Below, one piece after another: positions 43,121 through 51,577 of a DNA stretch of 64,000 bases (its first letter is position 1; each line of letters begins with the position of its first letter). The DNA is taken from positions 1-64,000 of the forward strand of contig JAVDCA010000009.1 of the NCBI GenBank assembly GCA_030848545.1. The letters are read 5' to 3'. Both the position numbers and the translations under genes were made by a program. The notes beneath the pieces are model-generated. The model was not told the DNA's origin and made no database searches. It worked only from the letters and a program-made list of their open reading frames with translations. Source of the DNA: Astrobacterium formosum. Its GTDB lineage: Bacteria; Pseudomonadota; Alphaproteobacteria; Rhizobiales; Xanthobacteraceae.

Positions 43121-44515
43121 TCAGTGGCGATGGCTGGCCGGGCGCTTGCTGCCCGGTTTGACGACGTCGAATTCGGCTGTCGGGACCCGCGCCGACACGG
43201 GCTGTACTTGCCGCTGGGGCGAACCCGCGGCGGCCGGGGCGACCTCGCGGGCGACGGTGCCGGGCGGATGCTTGTAGGGGCCCGGGTCGGCGTAGTCGTT
43301 CGCGCTGAGCCCCTCGCGCACTTTCACGACCGAGAACATGCCGCCCATCTCGATGGGGCCGAACTGGCCGAAGCCGGTCATCATCGGCAGCGTGTTGTCC
43401 GGCATGGGCATTTCCATCTCGCCCATTTCCGCCATGCCGGCCGATCCCATCGGCATGTAGTCCGGCACGAGGCGGCGGACCGCGCGGCCGAGATCCTTCT
43501 TGTCGACGCCGATGAAGGTCTTCACGTCGTGCCCCATGGCGTTCATGGTGTGGTGGGACTTGTGGCAGTGGATCGCCCAGTCGCCCTCGTTGACGGCGTC
43601 GAACTCGAAGGCCCGCATGGCACCGACCGGCACGTCGACGGACACCTCCGGCCAGCGCGCGCTCTCCGGCACCCAGCCGCCGTCCGTGCAGGTGACCTTG
43701 AAGTCGTAGCCGTGCATGTGGATCGGGTGGTTGGTCATGGTGAGATTGCCCATGCGCACCCGCACGCGGTCGCCTTTACGGATCACCAGCGGGTCGATGC
43801 CGGGAAAGACGCGGCTGTTCCAGGCCCATAGGTTGAAGTCCGTCATGGTCATGACTTTCGGCACGTAGCTGCCGGGATCGATGTCGTAGCTCTGGATCAG
43901 GAAGACGAAGTCGCGGTCGACCCGCATGAAGGCGGGATCGCGTGGGTGCACGACGAAGAAGCCCATCATGCCCATGGCCATCTGCACCATCTCGTCGGCG
44001 TGCGGGTGGTACATGAACGTGCCGCTCTTTTTCAGTTCGAACTCGTACACGAAGGTCTTGCCCGGCCTGATGTGCGGCTGGGTGAGGCCGCCGACGCCGT
44101 CCATGCCGTTGGGCAGGAGCATGCCGTGCCAGTGCACGGTGGTGTGCTCGGGCAGTTTGTTGGTGACGAAGATGCGCACCTTGTCGCCCTCGACCGCCTC
44201 GATGGTGGGGCCGGGCGACTGGCCGTTGTAGCCCCACAGATGCGCCTTCATGCCGGGCGCCATCTCGCGCACCACCGGCTCGGCGACGAGGTGGAATTCC
44301 TTCCAGTCGCCGTTCTGCCGCCACGGCAGGCTCCAGCCATTGAGTGTGACCACCGGCTGGTAGTCCGGCCCGCTCGCCGGACGAAGCGGCGGCTGCATGG
44401 CCGGCCTGTCCATGCTCGGTGCTTCCGGGATGGCGGCGGCCTCGACGCGGCCGCTGACCGCTCCGGCGCCGGCGAGGATCGCCGAACTGCCCAGGAATCC
44501 GCGTCGCGACATCAT
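43121..44515 (-). CDS. Periplasmic multicopper oxidase (CopA-like)
   Basis: A 464-residue protein exported by the Tat route (SRRGFLGSSAILAGAGAV). The four copper-binding blocks are present: TVHWHGM, MYHPHADEM, HPIHMHGYDF and HCHKSHHTMNAM. Met residues cluster near the C-terminal third (GMAEMGEMEMPMPDN), as in copper-tolerance oxidases. It probably oxidises Cu(I) to the less toxic Cu(II). The start at 44515 follows AAGGAG; a second ATG comes directly after it. It is centred in the copper operon. Confidence 0.9.
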   Translation of the reverse strand: MMSRRGFLGSSAILAGAGAVSGRVEAAAIPEAPSMDRPAMQPPLRPASGPDYQPVVTLNGWSLPWRQNGDWKEFHLVAEPVVREMAPGMKAHLWGYNGQSPGPTIEAVEGDKVRIFVTNKLPEHTTVHWHGMLLPNGMDGVGGLTQPHIRPGKTFVYEFELKKSGTFMYHPHADEMVQMAMGMMGFFVVHPRDPAFMRVDRDFVFLIQSYDIDPGSYVPKVMTMTDFNLWAWNSRVFPGIDPLVIRKGDRVRVRMGNLTMTNHPIHMHGYDFKVTCTDGGWVPESARWPEVSVDVPVGAMRAFEFDAVNEGDWAIHCHKSHHTMNAMGHDVKTFIGVDKKDLGRAVRRLVPDYMPMGSAGMAEMGEMEMPMPDNTLPMMTGFGQFGPIEMGGMFSVVKVREGLSANDYADPGPYKHPPGTVAREVAPAAAGSPQRQVQPVSARVPTAEFDVVKPGSKRPASHRH

Positions 44516-44532
44516 GGCTTGTGTCTCCTTCT

Positions 44533-45957
44533 TCAATGGCCGCCGGTCTCGCCGGCCGGCATGGTCACGGCGGCGGTCGAGGCTTCGCCGTCGGCGACGG
44601 CGCCGCCACCCACGATGGCGACTGCGAGATTGACGCTGGCGAGCCAGAAATCGCGCCGCGCCTCGATGGCGGCGGTGCGGCCGCGGGCATCGGCGAGCAG
44701 CGCGAACACGTCGATCTGCATGGCGTTGTAGCGCAGCAGCATCTCGTCGGAGATGAGCTTGCGCAGCGGCAGCACTTCGCGCTGGTAGTGGGCCGCGATG
44801 TCGTAGGCGGAGCGGTAGGCCCGGTAGGCGTCGCGCGCCTGCGAGCGGACATTGATCGCCTTTTCGGTCAGGCGATTGACCGCCTGCAGATAGGCCTCGC
44901 TCGCCTGTCGGGCGCGGCCTTCGCCGAGATCGAAAACGGGAATCTGGAACTCGACCTCGAAGCCGCGGTCGCGGATCCGCTCGCCGGTCTCGCGCTCCCG
45001 GGTGGTCTTGCCGACGCCGGAGACTTCCAGGAGATTGACGAACCGGGTCGCCTCGGTGAGCCCATGGGTCCGGGCGAGGGCGTCGACCTCGATGCGGGCG
45101 ATGCGCAGGTCGATGCGGCGGGCGACGGCTTCGCGCTCGACCTGCGGCATGGCGTCCGGCCGGCGCGGCAGGACCGGCAGGGCAGGGGGCAGCTTGAAGC
45201 CGACGTCTTTGCCCCACAGGCCCATGAGGCGGGTCAGTCGCTCGCGTTCGCTCGCCGCCGCCTGGCGGGCGCGGGCGAGTTCGGCGGTGATCTCGGCATA
45301 AAAGACCTGCTCGCGCGCCTGATCGAGCTTGTTGATGGCGCCGCTCTCGCCCAGGCGGGCGGCCAGGCGCGTCGCCGTCTCGGCGGCGGTCCTGGCCCGG
45401 GCCAGCAGGGTTTCTGTCTCGCGCAGCGCCACGGCGCGGTAGTAGGCCCGGCGCGTCTCGGCCGCGATCCGCAGGGTCTCCTCGGCGGCGCGCAGTTGCG
45501 CCTGGCGGAAGCGTTCGCCGGCGATCTCGGCGCGCACCGGCAGCGTCGCCAGAGAAAGCACATTGGCGATGATGCGCTTCTCGATCTCGATCTCCGCCGT
45601 ACCTGAAATGCGTTCGACCGAAAAGCCAGGATTGGGCGGCAAGCTCGCCGTCACCATGGCGACCTCGGCCAGTCCGAGTTCGTTGTAGGCGGCCTGGAGG
45701 CCGCGATTGTTGAGAAGCGCGATCTGCACCGCGTCGCCGGCGGCGAGGCGGCGGGCCAGCAGCCCGGCCACCCTGGCGCGGGCGGCCTCGACGGCGTCCG
45801 GCGTCCGCAGCGCCGCGACGTCATGGCCGAGTTCGGCCGCTGCCGTGTCGGCGACGACGACCATGCCGCCATCGGGCGAGTAGCTCGCGCAGCCGGCCAG
45901 TGCCGCCGCGACCGCGAGGGCGCCGGCGAGCTTGTGGGTGATCCGGAACGTGCCCAT
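44533..45957 (-). CDS. TolC-type outer membrane efflux lipoprotein
   Basis: A 474-residue outer-membrane factor. A lipobox LAGC follows a 22-residue signal. Long alternating helical segments with Ala, Arg and Glu-rich heptads (AEIAGERFRQAQLRAAEETL, then EITAELARARQAAASERERL) form the coiled-coil barrel extension of TolC. There is no CusA/CusB pump partner in the window, which is usual for copper loci with CopB-like outer-membrane proteins, and suggests it works with a pump encoded elsewhere. It ends 17 bp before the oxidase gene. Confidence 0.85.
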   Translation of the reverse strand: MGTFRITHKLAGALAVAAALAGCASYSPDGGMVVVADTAAAELGHDVAALRTPDAVEAARARVAGLLARRLAAGDAVQIALLNNRGLQAAYNELGLAEVAMVTASLPPNPGFSVERISGTAEIEIEKRIIANVLSLATLPVRAEIAGERFRQAQLRAAEETLRIAAETRRAYYRAVALRETETLLARARTAAETATRLAARLGESGAINKLDQAREQVFYAEITAELARARQAAASERERLTRLMGLWGKDVGFKLPPALPVLPRRPDAMPQVEREAVARRIDLRIARIEVDALARTHGLTEATRFVNLLEVSGVGKTTRERETGERIRDRGFEVEFQIPVFDLGEGRARQASEAYLQAVNRLTEKAINVRSQARDAYRAYRSAYDIAAHYQREVLPLRKLISDEMLLRYNAMQIDVFALLADARGRTAAIEARRDFWLASVNLAVAIVGGGAVADGEASTAAVTMPAGETGGH

Positions 45958-45966
45958 GCCGGCCTC

Positions 45967-46260
45967 CTAATCCCGTGGCCGGGGCGCCACGCCCTGGTTC
46001 TGCTCGCTCCAAGGGCGCGGCTCGACCGGACGCTGGCGCACATAGGCGTCGATGGTCGATCGGTGGGTCGCCGCCGCGACCGGCGCGTTGGCGTCGGCGG
46101 GATCGATCCCCGCCGCAACCAGCGGCGAGGAGGTCTTGCAGCCCAGCATCAGCAGGCCGGCCGCGGCGGCGACGACGATCGATCGAAAAGCGCGCAGGAG
46201 CCGTCCGCGGCGCAGCGGACAGGTCTGCCCAGGGCAGTGCACGAACAAGAAAGCCTCCAT
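45967..46260 (-). CDS. Small lipoprotein of copper locus
   Basis: A 97-residue lipoprotein. The hydrophobic segment ends with LLMLGC, a lipobox, followed by a short Ala/Pro-rich linker and the conserved-looking tail RPVEPRPWSEQNQGVAPRP. Similar small proteins accompany TolC/multicopper oxidase copper loci. The start is uncertain because no strong Shine-Dalgarno sequence is visible; a shorter form starting nearer the hydrophobic stretch is possible. It is 9 bp upstream of the TolC gene. Confidence 0.65.
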   Translation of the reverse strand: MEAFLFVHCPGQTCPLRRGRLLRAFRSIVVAAAAGLLMLGCKTSSPLVAAGIDPADANAPVAAATHRSTIDAYVRQRPVEPRPWSEQNQGVAPRPRD

Positions 46261-46330
46261 GACTGACGAATCCCACCAGGGACGCGCGCAGCCTTTTCGG
46301 CCACGCGGCGTTCTCCGACGGACGTTCAGG

Positions 46331-46765
46331 TCAGGCTTTCGGAGGCCGGATGATGCGGTCGGGGCCGCGCCCGTCCATGGAACGGTCGATATCCGCGGCG
46401 ACCCGCCCGGATTCGGCCGGAGCCGCGATCGTCACGGTCGGGACCGCAGCAAGGCCGGTCAGGCAGAATACACCGCAGCACGAACGGACATGACCGTCCG
46501 GGTCGGGCGCGCTCTCGGGCGGCACCGTGTCCGTATGATGGGGACCGGTCGCATCGGATTGATGGTGCTCCGATGTGCTGGCGTGGTCATGGGGAGCCGC
46601 GCCGGAGTCCTGGTGGAGGTGCGCAGGCTCGCGATTGGTCAGGCAGTGGGCTGAAGCCGCACCGGCCGCCAGCGCGAGATGCGGGGCGAGGATGGAGACG
46701 GCAAACAGCACGGCCGTGATGAGCCGTGTCCTGCACCATCCCTGCCTGTGACGGGGCGCCGCCAT
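46331..46765 (-). CDS. DUF2946-like exported His-rich protein
   Basis: A 144-residue protein with a signal-like hydrophobic N-terminus (about 15-35), a His-rich central part (HLHQDSGAAPHDHASTSEHH) and a paired cysteine hydrophobic block SCCGVFCLTGLA typical of DUF2946 proteins found in copper loci. The start at 46765 (MAAPRHRQGW) is taken by hydrophobic-segment position. It is the first gene of the copper operon. A metal-binding role is likely; the molecular function is unknown. Confidence 0.65.
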   Translation of the reverse strand: MAAPRHRQGWCRTRLITAVLFAVSILAPHLALAAGAASAHCLTNREPAHLHQDSGAAPHDHASTSEHHQSDATGPHHTDTVPPESAPDPDGHVRSCCGVFCLTGLAAVPTVTIAAPAESGRVAADIDRSMDGRGPDRIIRPPKA

Positions 46766-46992
46766 CGGATTCCCGCATTTTTCCGCCGCGAAGGCGGACC
46801 AGTAGAAGTGCGTATGAGAATAGCCGACCAAATGGGGCTTGCCTAGGGCAGGGCGCCGCAAGCAGCGGGTGTCGCCGGCGCAAGCCAGAACGGTGCTCCT
46901 GTATCCTGGACATGGGGAGGCGCGGACAGTAGTGCTCGCACGGCTGTCTTGCATGGCTGCGCCCCCCCCCGGTTCTCAACCACATCCCGGAC

Positions 46993-47406
46993 ATGACCGA
47001 ACCATCTCGCTTTCCCGTCAGGCTCGTCGTCGGCCTCGGCATCGCCGTTGCCACCGACACAACCCTCCAACTCCTCTGGAAGACCGGTATCGCCGATCTG
47101 CCGGAGACCAATTCGATCGCCGAGACGATCGCTGCCGTGGCGCGCGCGCCGATCTTCATTCTCGTCGTCGCCCTGATGGCGATCCAGCTCGTGAACTGGC
47201 TCAAGGTCCTCGATCATGCCGATCTGAGCTATGCCAAGCCGTTCACCTCGCTGAGCTACGTCACGGTGTCGATCCTCTCGGTGCTGCTGCTCGGCGAGAC
47301 CATCGCGCCGCTGCAACTCGTCGGCATCGCGGTGGTGGTGGCCGGAGTGTGGTGCGTCGCTTCGACGCCACGCACCACGCTGGCGCCGGGAGGCGAGCCG
47401 AAATGA
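46993..47406 (+). CDS. SMR/EamA-like transporter subunit 1
   Basis: A 137-residue inner-membrane protein with four hydrophobic segments, typical of small multidrug-resistance-like or half-EamA proteins. The segment LVNWLKVLDHADLSYAKPFT and the final helix (QLVGIAVVVAGVWCV) match the DMT superfamily. Its stop codon overlaps the ATG of subunit 2 (ATGA), so a heterodimer is probable, as in ArnE-ArnF. The substrate is unknown. Confidence 0.75.
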   Translation: MTEPSRFPVRLVVGLGIAVATDTTLQLLWKTGIADLPETNSIAETIAAVARAPIFILVVALMAIQLVNWLKVLDHADLSYAKPFTSLSYVTVSILSVLLLGETIAPLQLVGIAVVVAGVWCVASTPRTTLAPGGEPK

Positions 47407-47735
47407 GCACCACGGCTCTCGGAATCGTCCTCGTGGTCGTCAGCACCATGGTGGAAGGCTTCGGCCAGGTCTTCCTGAAGAAATCGGCGCTGGACGTGCT
47501 CCGCCGCCATGTCTGGATTCTGCTCGGCGTCTCGGTCCTGATGGTCGAGGTATTGCTCTATTCGGGTGCGCTGCGGTTCCTCGCGGTCTCCACCGCCTTT
47601 CCACTCACCGCGATGAGCTTCGTCATGGTGACGGTGTTGTCGCGCTGGCTCCTGGGCGAGGTGGTGACGCCGAAGCGCTGGCTGGGCGTCGGCCTGATTC
47701 TCGTCGGCACGACGATCATCATGACGCACGCGTGA
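47403..47735 (+). CDS. SMR/EamA-like transporter subunit 2
   Basis: A 110-residue inner-membrane protein with four hydrophobic segments. The first helix holds a membrane Glu in STMVEGFGQVFLKKSAL, the position of the essential Glu in SMR transporters; subunit 1 lacks it. YSGALRFLAVSTAFPLTA and the final helix GVGLILVGTTIIM complete the fold. A hairpin element lies directly after it. Confidence 0.75.
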   Translation: MSTTALGIVLVVVSTMVEGFGQVFLKKSALDVLRRHVWILLGVSVLMVEVLLYSGALRFLAVSTAFPLTAMSFVMVTVLSRWLLGEVVTPKRWLGVGLILVGTTIIMTHA

Positions 47736-47754
47736 GGCCGGACCTGTCGACGCC

Positions 47755-47795
47755 GTCATTCCGGGCCCGCCGCTTTCGCGGCGTCTCGGAATGAC
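47755..47795. repeat. Palindromic element between convergent genes
   Basis: GTCATTCCGGG and CTCGGAATGAC form arms enclosing GCCGCTTTCGCGGCG. It lies between two convergent genes and may end transcription in both directions. Ends match the GTCATT/AATGAC repeats at 5627-5745 and 19192-19242. Confidence 0.65.
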
Positions 47796-47809
47796 CAATG
47801 GAATTGGAA

Positions 47810-49087
47810 TTACGTCGCCGGCGTCAGGCGCGAGGCCTTGGCCTGCAGGGCGCGGATGCGGTCGGCGAGATTGCCTTGGGGGGGCGCTGCTTCGCCGTTG
47901 ACCGCGGCGGCGCCGTTTATGGGCCGTTCCGGTTTCAAGGACGGGGCCTCGGCGGCGAGCAGGACGTCGATCGCCGAGCCCGGCCCTTCCAGCACCGCGG
48001 TCAGCCGCGCCACCTCGGCGGCGATGTCGTTGATGCGTTCGCGCAGGAGCGCGTTCTCCACCCGCTCCGCCGCCCACGAGGATTCCGCCTCGCGCTTCAT
48101 GGCGGCGATCTCCCGCTGCAGCCGGTCGCGCGTGTCACGGACCTGATCCATTTCGCCCTCGAGGCGGGCCTTCTCGGACTTGAGCATCTCGGCCGCACTC
48201 GAGCGGCGGATCTCGACGGCGGCGAGCTCGGTGCGCAGGTCGTCCTCGGTCTTCTTGCGGCGTTCGATCTCGGACTTGAGCTGGGTGGCGTCGTATTCGC
48301 GCTCGACCAGGAGGCGGCCTTGTTCGGACAGGCGCGTCTCCAGTTCGTGGACGCGGCGGCCGAGCAGCTCGGCTTCGGTGGTCTGGGCGACGAGCTGGCG
48401 TTCGAGCTGATCGACGCGCTTGCCGAGGTTTTCCACCTTGGTGCGCTCGTCGTTGAGCTCCTTTCCGGCCGCCTCGGCGGCGGTGCGCTCGCGCGTCAGG
48501 CGGTCCTCGGTCGCCTTGAGGTCCTTCTCGAACTTGTTGATCTGGTCCCTGAGAGCCTCGGTCTGGGTCTTGAGGGCGACGATCTCGACGCGCTGAGCGT
48601 CCGAGAGCACGGTGAATTCGTCGAGTTCGGTGGTGAGTTTGGCGAGCTGGCTCTCCTTGTCGGCGAGCTTGCGGGAGGTCTCTTCGAGAGCCTGCGCCTT
48701 GACGGCGTATTCCTGCTCGGTGGCGCGGATCTGGTCGCGCAGCGCCTTCTCGCGTGCCTCGATGGCGAAGATGGTCGCCGCCTTGTCGCCGAGCTCGACC
48801 TTGAGCCGGTTGATCGCCTCGGACTTCTTGCCCAGCTCGCCGAGCTGGCTGGTCGAGCGCGCCTTGAGCTGCTCGACGCTCATCTCCAGGCGCCGGGTTG
48901 ACATGGCGAACTCGGCGCGCAGCTGATCCTTCTCTGCCTGGATTTCGGTCATCGACATGGGGGTCGCGGCTTCGAGCCGCCGCGTGGTCAGGCGGACCGC
49001 GCGGTTGTGTACCAGCGGTACGACAATGAGACCGAGCAGGCTCGCGATCAGGAAGCCGATGCCGAAAAACATGATCGATTCGACCAT
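47810..49087 (-). CDS. Membrane-anchored coiled-coil protein
   Basis: A 425-residue protein. One N-terminal hydrophobic helix (about 5-25) is followed by an almost continuous charged coiled coil (about 45-365) rich in Glu, Lys, Arg, Leu and Ala. A short flexible tail and a small final helix (NLADRIRALQAKASRL) end it. No enzymatic domain is seen. Such proteins are conserved in Hyphomicrobiales without known function; a structural role at the inner membrane or envelope is likely. It is upstream of nothing on its strand, and is separated from eipA by 236 bp. Confidence 0.75.
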   Translation of the reverse strand: MVESIMFFGIGFLIASLLGLIVVPLVHNRAVRLTTRRLEAATPMSMTEIQAEKDQLRAEFAMSTRRLEMSVEQLKARSTSQLGELGKKSEAINRLKVELGDKAATIFAIEAREKALRDQIRATEQEYAVKAQALEETSRKLADKESQLAKLTTELDEFTVLSDAQRVEIVALKTQTEALRDQINKFEKDLKATEDRLTRERTAAEAAGKELNDERTKVENLGKRVDQLERQLVAQTTEAELLGRRVHELETRLSEQGRLLVEREYDATQLKSEIERRKKTEDDLRTELAAVEIRRSSAAEMLKSEKARLEGEMDQVRDTRDRLQREIAAMKREAESSWAAERVENALLRERINDIAAEVARLTAVLEGPGSAIDVLLAAEAPSLKPERPINGAAAVNGEAAPPQGNLADRIRALQAKASRLTPAT

Positions 49088-49323
49088 GAACGCTATCCCT
49101 CCGAGCCCTCGGTCTCCCTACGCGTCTTCAGGCGCATCGCCTGCCGGCCGTCGCATCACCATGAAAGGCAAATGCCCACCACACGCGGCGAACGACACCG
49201 GTGCCCGGGGGCGCCGGACGCTGTCGGGACGAACCATGCCATGGCGGTGAGGCTACTACCACGGATACGCCGGATTAACCTAAATCCGTGTGACGCCGGC
49301 CGTAATTTTACGGCGCCGGGGCG
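49088..49323. other. Gap between coiled-coil gene and eipA
   Basis: No gene is seen. A palindrome CGGATT-AACCT-AAATCCG-type sequence lies at 49271-49288, and could be an operator or part of a terminator of eipA; there is no T-run. A promoter for the coiled-coil gene must lie here. Confidence 0.35.
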
Positions 49324-49899
49324 TCAGAACGGGTTCCAGGTCGATTGCGGCGTGAATTTGAGGTAGCCGATATTGGCGCCCAGCCGTAAGCCGACACCTG
49401 CCCGGATCGGAACGATGACGATGTTGTTGGCCGTGAGCGCGGTCATGCCGAAGCCGCCGACGAAATAGGCTGAGCCGTCGATGCCGGCGAAGCGCTGGTA
49501 GACCGCCTGGGTGGCCGGCAGATTGTAGACCAGCATCATGGTGCGGGCGCCTTCGCCGCCGAAATCCCAGCCGAAGGAAGGGCCCTGCCAGAACACCTTC
49601 AGGTCGCCGGCATTCTTGGTATAGAGAACGCCTTCGCCGTAACGCAGGCCGCCGATGAAGGCACCACTGCCTTCCTCGCCGAGGACATAGCCATTGGGCT
49701 GGCCCCACTGGCTCACCGCCTTCTCGATCACGGTGGCGAGCCCGCGCGAGACCGTGCCGAAGAAGCGATGCCCGGTGCTGACGAGTTCGCTCGACGAGAA
49801 ACGGGATGGGCCCTGAGGCTGGCCTTCCTGCGCCGATACGGTCGTGGCGCCGGCAACGAGGGCGAGCGCGAACAGAAGGATTCGTAGGACCGCGTGCAT
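49324..49899 (-). CDS. eipA: Envelope integrity protein EipA (DUF1134)
   Basis: A 191-residue periplasmic protein with a signal peptide (about 1-23, ending TVSAQ). The body is DUF1134: FFGTVSRGLATVIEKAVS, GQPNGYVLGEEGSGAFIGGL, FWQGPSFGWDFGGEGAR and VPIRAGVGLRLGANIGYLKF. EipA is conserved in Alphaproteobacteria and needed for envelope integrity in Brucella, where its gene is under CtrA control. A TTAA half-site stands upstream here, but a full CtrA box is not evident. The start at 49899 fits the signal peptide. Confidence 0.9.
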   Translation of the reverse strand: MHAVLRILLFALALVAGATTVSAQEGQPQGPSRFSSSELVSTGHRFFGTVSRGLATVIEKAVSQWGQPNGYVLGEEGSGAFIGGLRYGEGVLYTKNAGDLKVFWQGPSFGWDFGGEGARTMMLVYNLPATQAVYQRFAGIDGSAYFVGGFGMTALTANNIVIVPIRAGVGLRLGANIGYLKFTPQSTWNPF

Positions 49900-50005
49900 T
49901 TGATGACCTCTGGGAATGCCTCGGGCGTCATTAACGCGAACGTCACCCAACCGCCCTATCTTGACGATCACTAATCAGCGAATCGGCGAACCATCAGGCA
50001 TAACT

Positions 50006-50509
50006 ATGACTTCAGCACGGCGTCAAAGGAAGGCGCGGCCGGCCTGGGTGTCTCTTGTCGGGATCGCGCTTGCCGTGGCGGCGGTGCCGGCGGCGCGCCA
50101 GGTCGCAGCGGCGGTGACCGAGCAGGTCGTCACCAGTCCGCAGACGGGCCTCGCCATCAACGGCATCGACCCGGTCACCTACTTCACCGACTCCCAGCCG
50201 CTCGCCGGCCGGCCGGAGTTCGAGTACCGCCACCAGGGGGTGATCTGGCGCTTTCGCAACGACGGCAACAAGGCGGCGTTCGCCCGTTCTCCGGAAGTCT
50301 ATACGCCGCGCCACGGTGGTTACGATCCGGTCGCGATCGCCCGCGGCATCGCGGTCGCCGGCAACCCGCTCGTGTGGATCGTGAGCCGGCAGCGCCTCTA
50401 TCTGTTCTATTCCAGCGCGGCCCGCGCCCAGTTCGCCGCCAACCCGGATACGATCGCCGCCGCGGCGGAGGCGCGCTGGCCGACCGTGTCCGCGACCCTC
50501 ACTCAGTAA
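50006..50509 (+). CDS. YHS-domain protein
   Basis: A 167-residue protein with a basic N-terminus and one hydrophobic signal or anchor helix (about 12-32). The mature part begins with GLAINGIDPVTYFTDSQPLAG and continues FRNDGNKAAFARSPEVYTPR, typical of YHS-domain proteins with a metal- or haem-related role. The usual Cys ligands of the metal-binding YHS type are absent. It is divergent from eipA across 106 bp. Confidence 0.75.
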   Translation: MTSARRQRKARPAWVSLVGIALAVAAVPAARQVAAAVTEQVVTSPQTGLAINGIDPVTYFTDSQPLAGRPEFEYRHQGVIWRFRNDGNKAAFARSPEVYTPRHGGYDPVAIARGIAVAGNPLVWIVSRQRLYLFYSSAARAQFAANPDTIAAAAEARWPTVSATLTQ

Positions 50510-50601
50510 CGGTGCCGGATCGGGCCGGCTCAATGGAGCCGGGACTTGTGGCTGGAAGCCGGTCGGCGATTGATACGGCAGACGGACTGTTCGCTCCGCC
50601 A

Positions 50602-51408
50602 TCACGGCTCGGCGGGGGCGCCCCAGACGATGAAATCCGGAACCACGAAGCCGGTCTCGACCTTCCCGTATCGCAAGGGCTCTCCGTCGGCGCCGGTCAC
50701 CCGGCCGCCCGCCGCGACCACGAGGGCGTCGCCGGCGGCGACGTCCCATTCGCGCGTCGGCACCAGGCGCGGGTAGACGTCGGCTTCGCCCTCGGCGATG
50801 CGGCAGAATTTGAGCGCCGAGCCTAAATGGTGCCGTTCGGCGATGATCGGACGGGCCAGGAAGGCATCCGTCGCGGCGTCGCGATGGGACAGGCTCGCGA
50901 CTGCGACGAGCCCCTCGGCGGGCGTTGGCCGGGCCCGGATGGGGGTCGCAACCGGTGCGAGATCGTCGCCCGAAGTCATAAGCCGCTCGGCGCCGCGCCC
51001 CACAATGCCGCGGTAGACGAGGCCGAGGGCCGGCAGGGCGATGAAGCCGGCCACCGGGCGCCGGTCCACCAGAATCGCGAGATTGACGGCGTATTCGGCG
51101 CGGCCGGCGATGAATTCCTTGGTGCCGTCGAGGGGGTCGACCAGCACGAAATTGCCGGGACAGGGCCAGGACGGAAGGGGCGCCCGTTCCTCCGAGACCA
51201 CGGCAAGGCCCGGCAGGAGCCGCGCCAGGCCGTCGCGGAGGACGGCGTCGGCGGCGAAGTCGGCGCTGGTCACCGGACTTGAATCGGCCTTGAGGGTGAC
51301 CTCCACGCGGGTCGTCGCCCGTGCGGCGGCGCCGGCCTGCGTCACCAGGCGGGTCAGGGCGTCTGAAAGCTCGGGGCCGACGAACACGGCGGAGGTCGAG
51401 GCGCGCAA
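50602..51408 (-). CDS. cysQ: 3'(2'),5'-bisphosphate nucleotidase CysQ
   Basis: A 268-residue member of the inositol monophosphatase/FIG superfamily. The metal-binding motifs are VSEER, DPLDGTKEF and WDVAAGDALV. CysQ hydrolyses PAP (3'-phosphoadenosine 5'-phosphate) from sulfate assimilation to AMP. The start chosen is a TTG at 51408, preceded by GAAGGAG with 6-base spacing; an in-frame GTG at 51465 would add 19 residues without Shine-Dalgarno support. It is divergent from chpT. Confidence 0.85.
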   Translation of the reverse strand: MRASTSAVFVGPELSDALTRLVTQAGAAARATTRVEVTLKADSSPVTSADFAADAVLRDGLARLLPGLAVVSEERAPLPSWPCPGNFVLVDPLDGTKEFIAGRAEYAVNLAILVDRRPVAGFIALPALGLVYRGIVGRGAERLMTSGDDLAPVATPIRARPTPAEGLVAVASLSHRDAATDAFLARPIIAERHHLGSALKFCRIAEGEADVYPRLVPTREWDVAAGDALVVAAGGRVTGADGEPLRYGKVETGFVVPDFIVWGAPAEP

Positions 51409-51494
51409 CCGAAACTCCTTCTTGCCTTGGCAGGGCCTGTGAACGCGGTGTATCACACCGGCCACCGTCAGCCTCGTCCGAATCGGCGCCCTGC

Positions 51495-51562
51495 GTCACT
51501 TGCTACGGTCACTTGCTGCGGTCGTTTGCTACAGTTCCTTGTTGCCACGGTCACTTGCCACG
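51495..51562 (+). repeat. 13-bp tandem repeat upstream of chpT
   Basis: Five degenerate units of GTCACTTGCTACG lie head to tail: 51495-51507, 51508-51520, 51521-51533, 51534-51549 (16 bases) and 51550-51562. The last ends 15 bases before the chpT ATG. Iterons of this kind can bind a regulator or slip during replication. There is no match to CtrA or GcrA sites. Confidence 0.75.
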
Positions 51563-51577
51563 TCGGAGAATCCGTTC

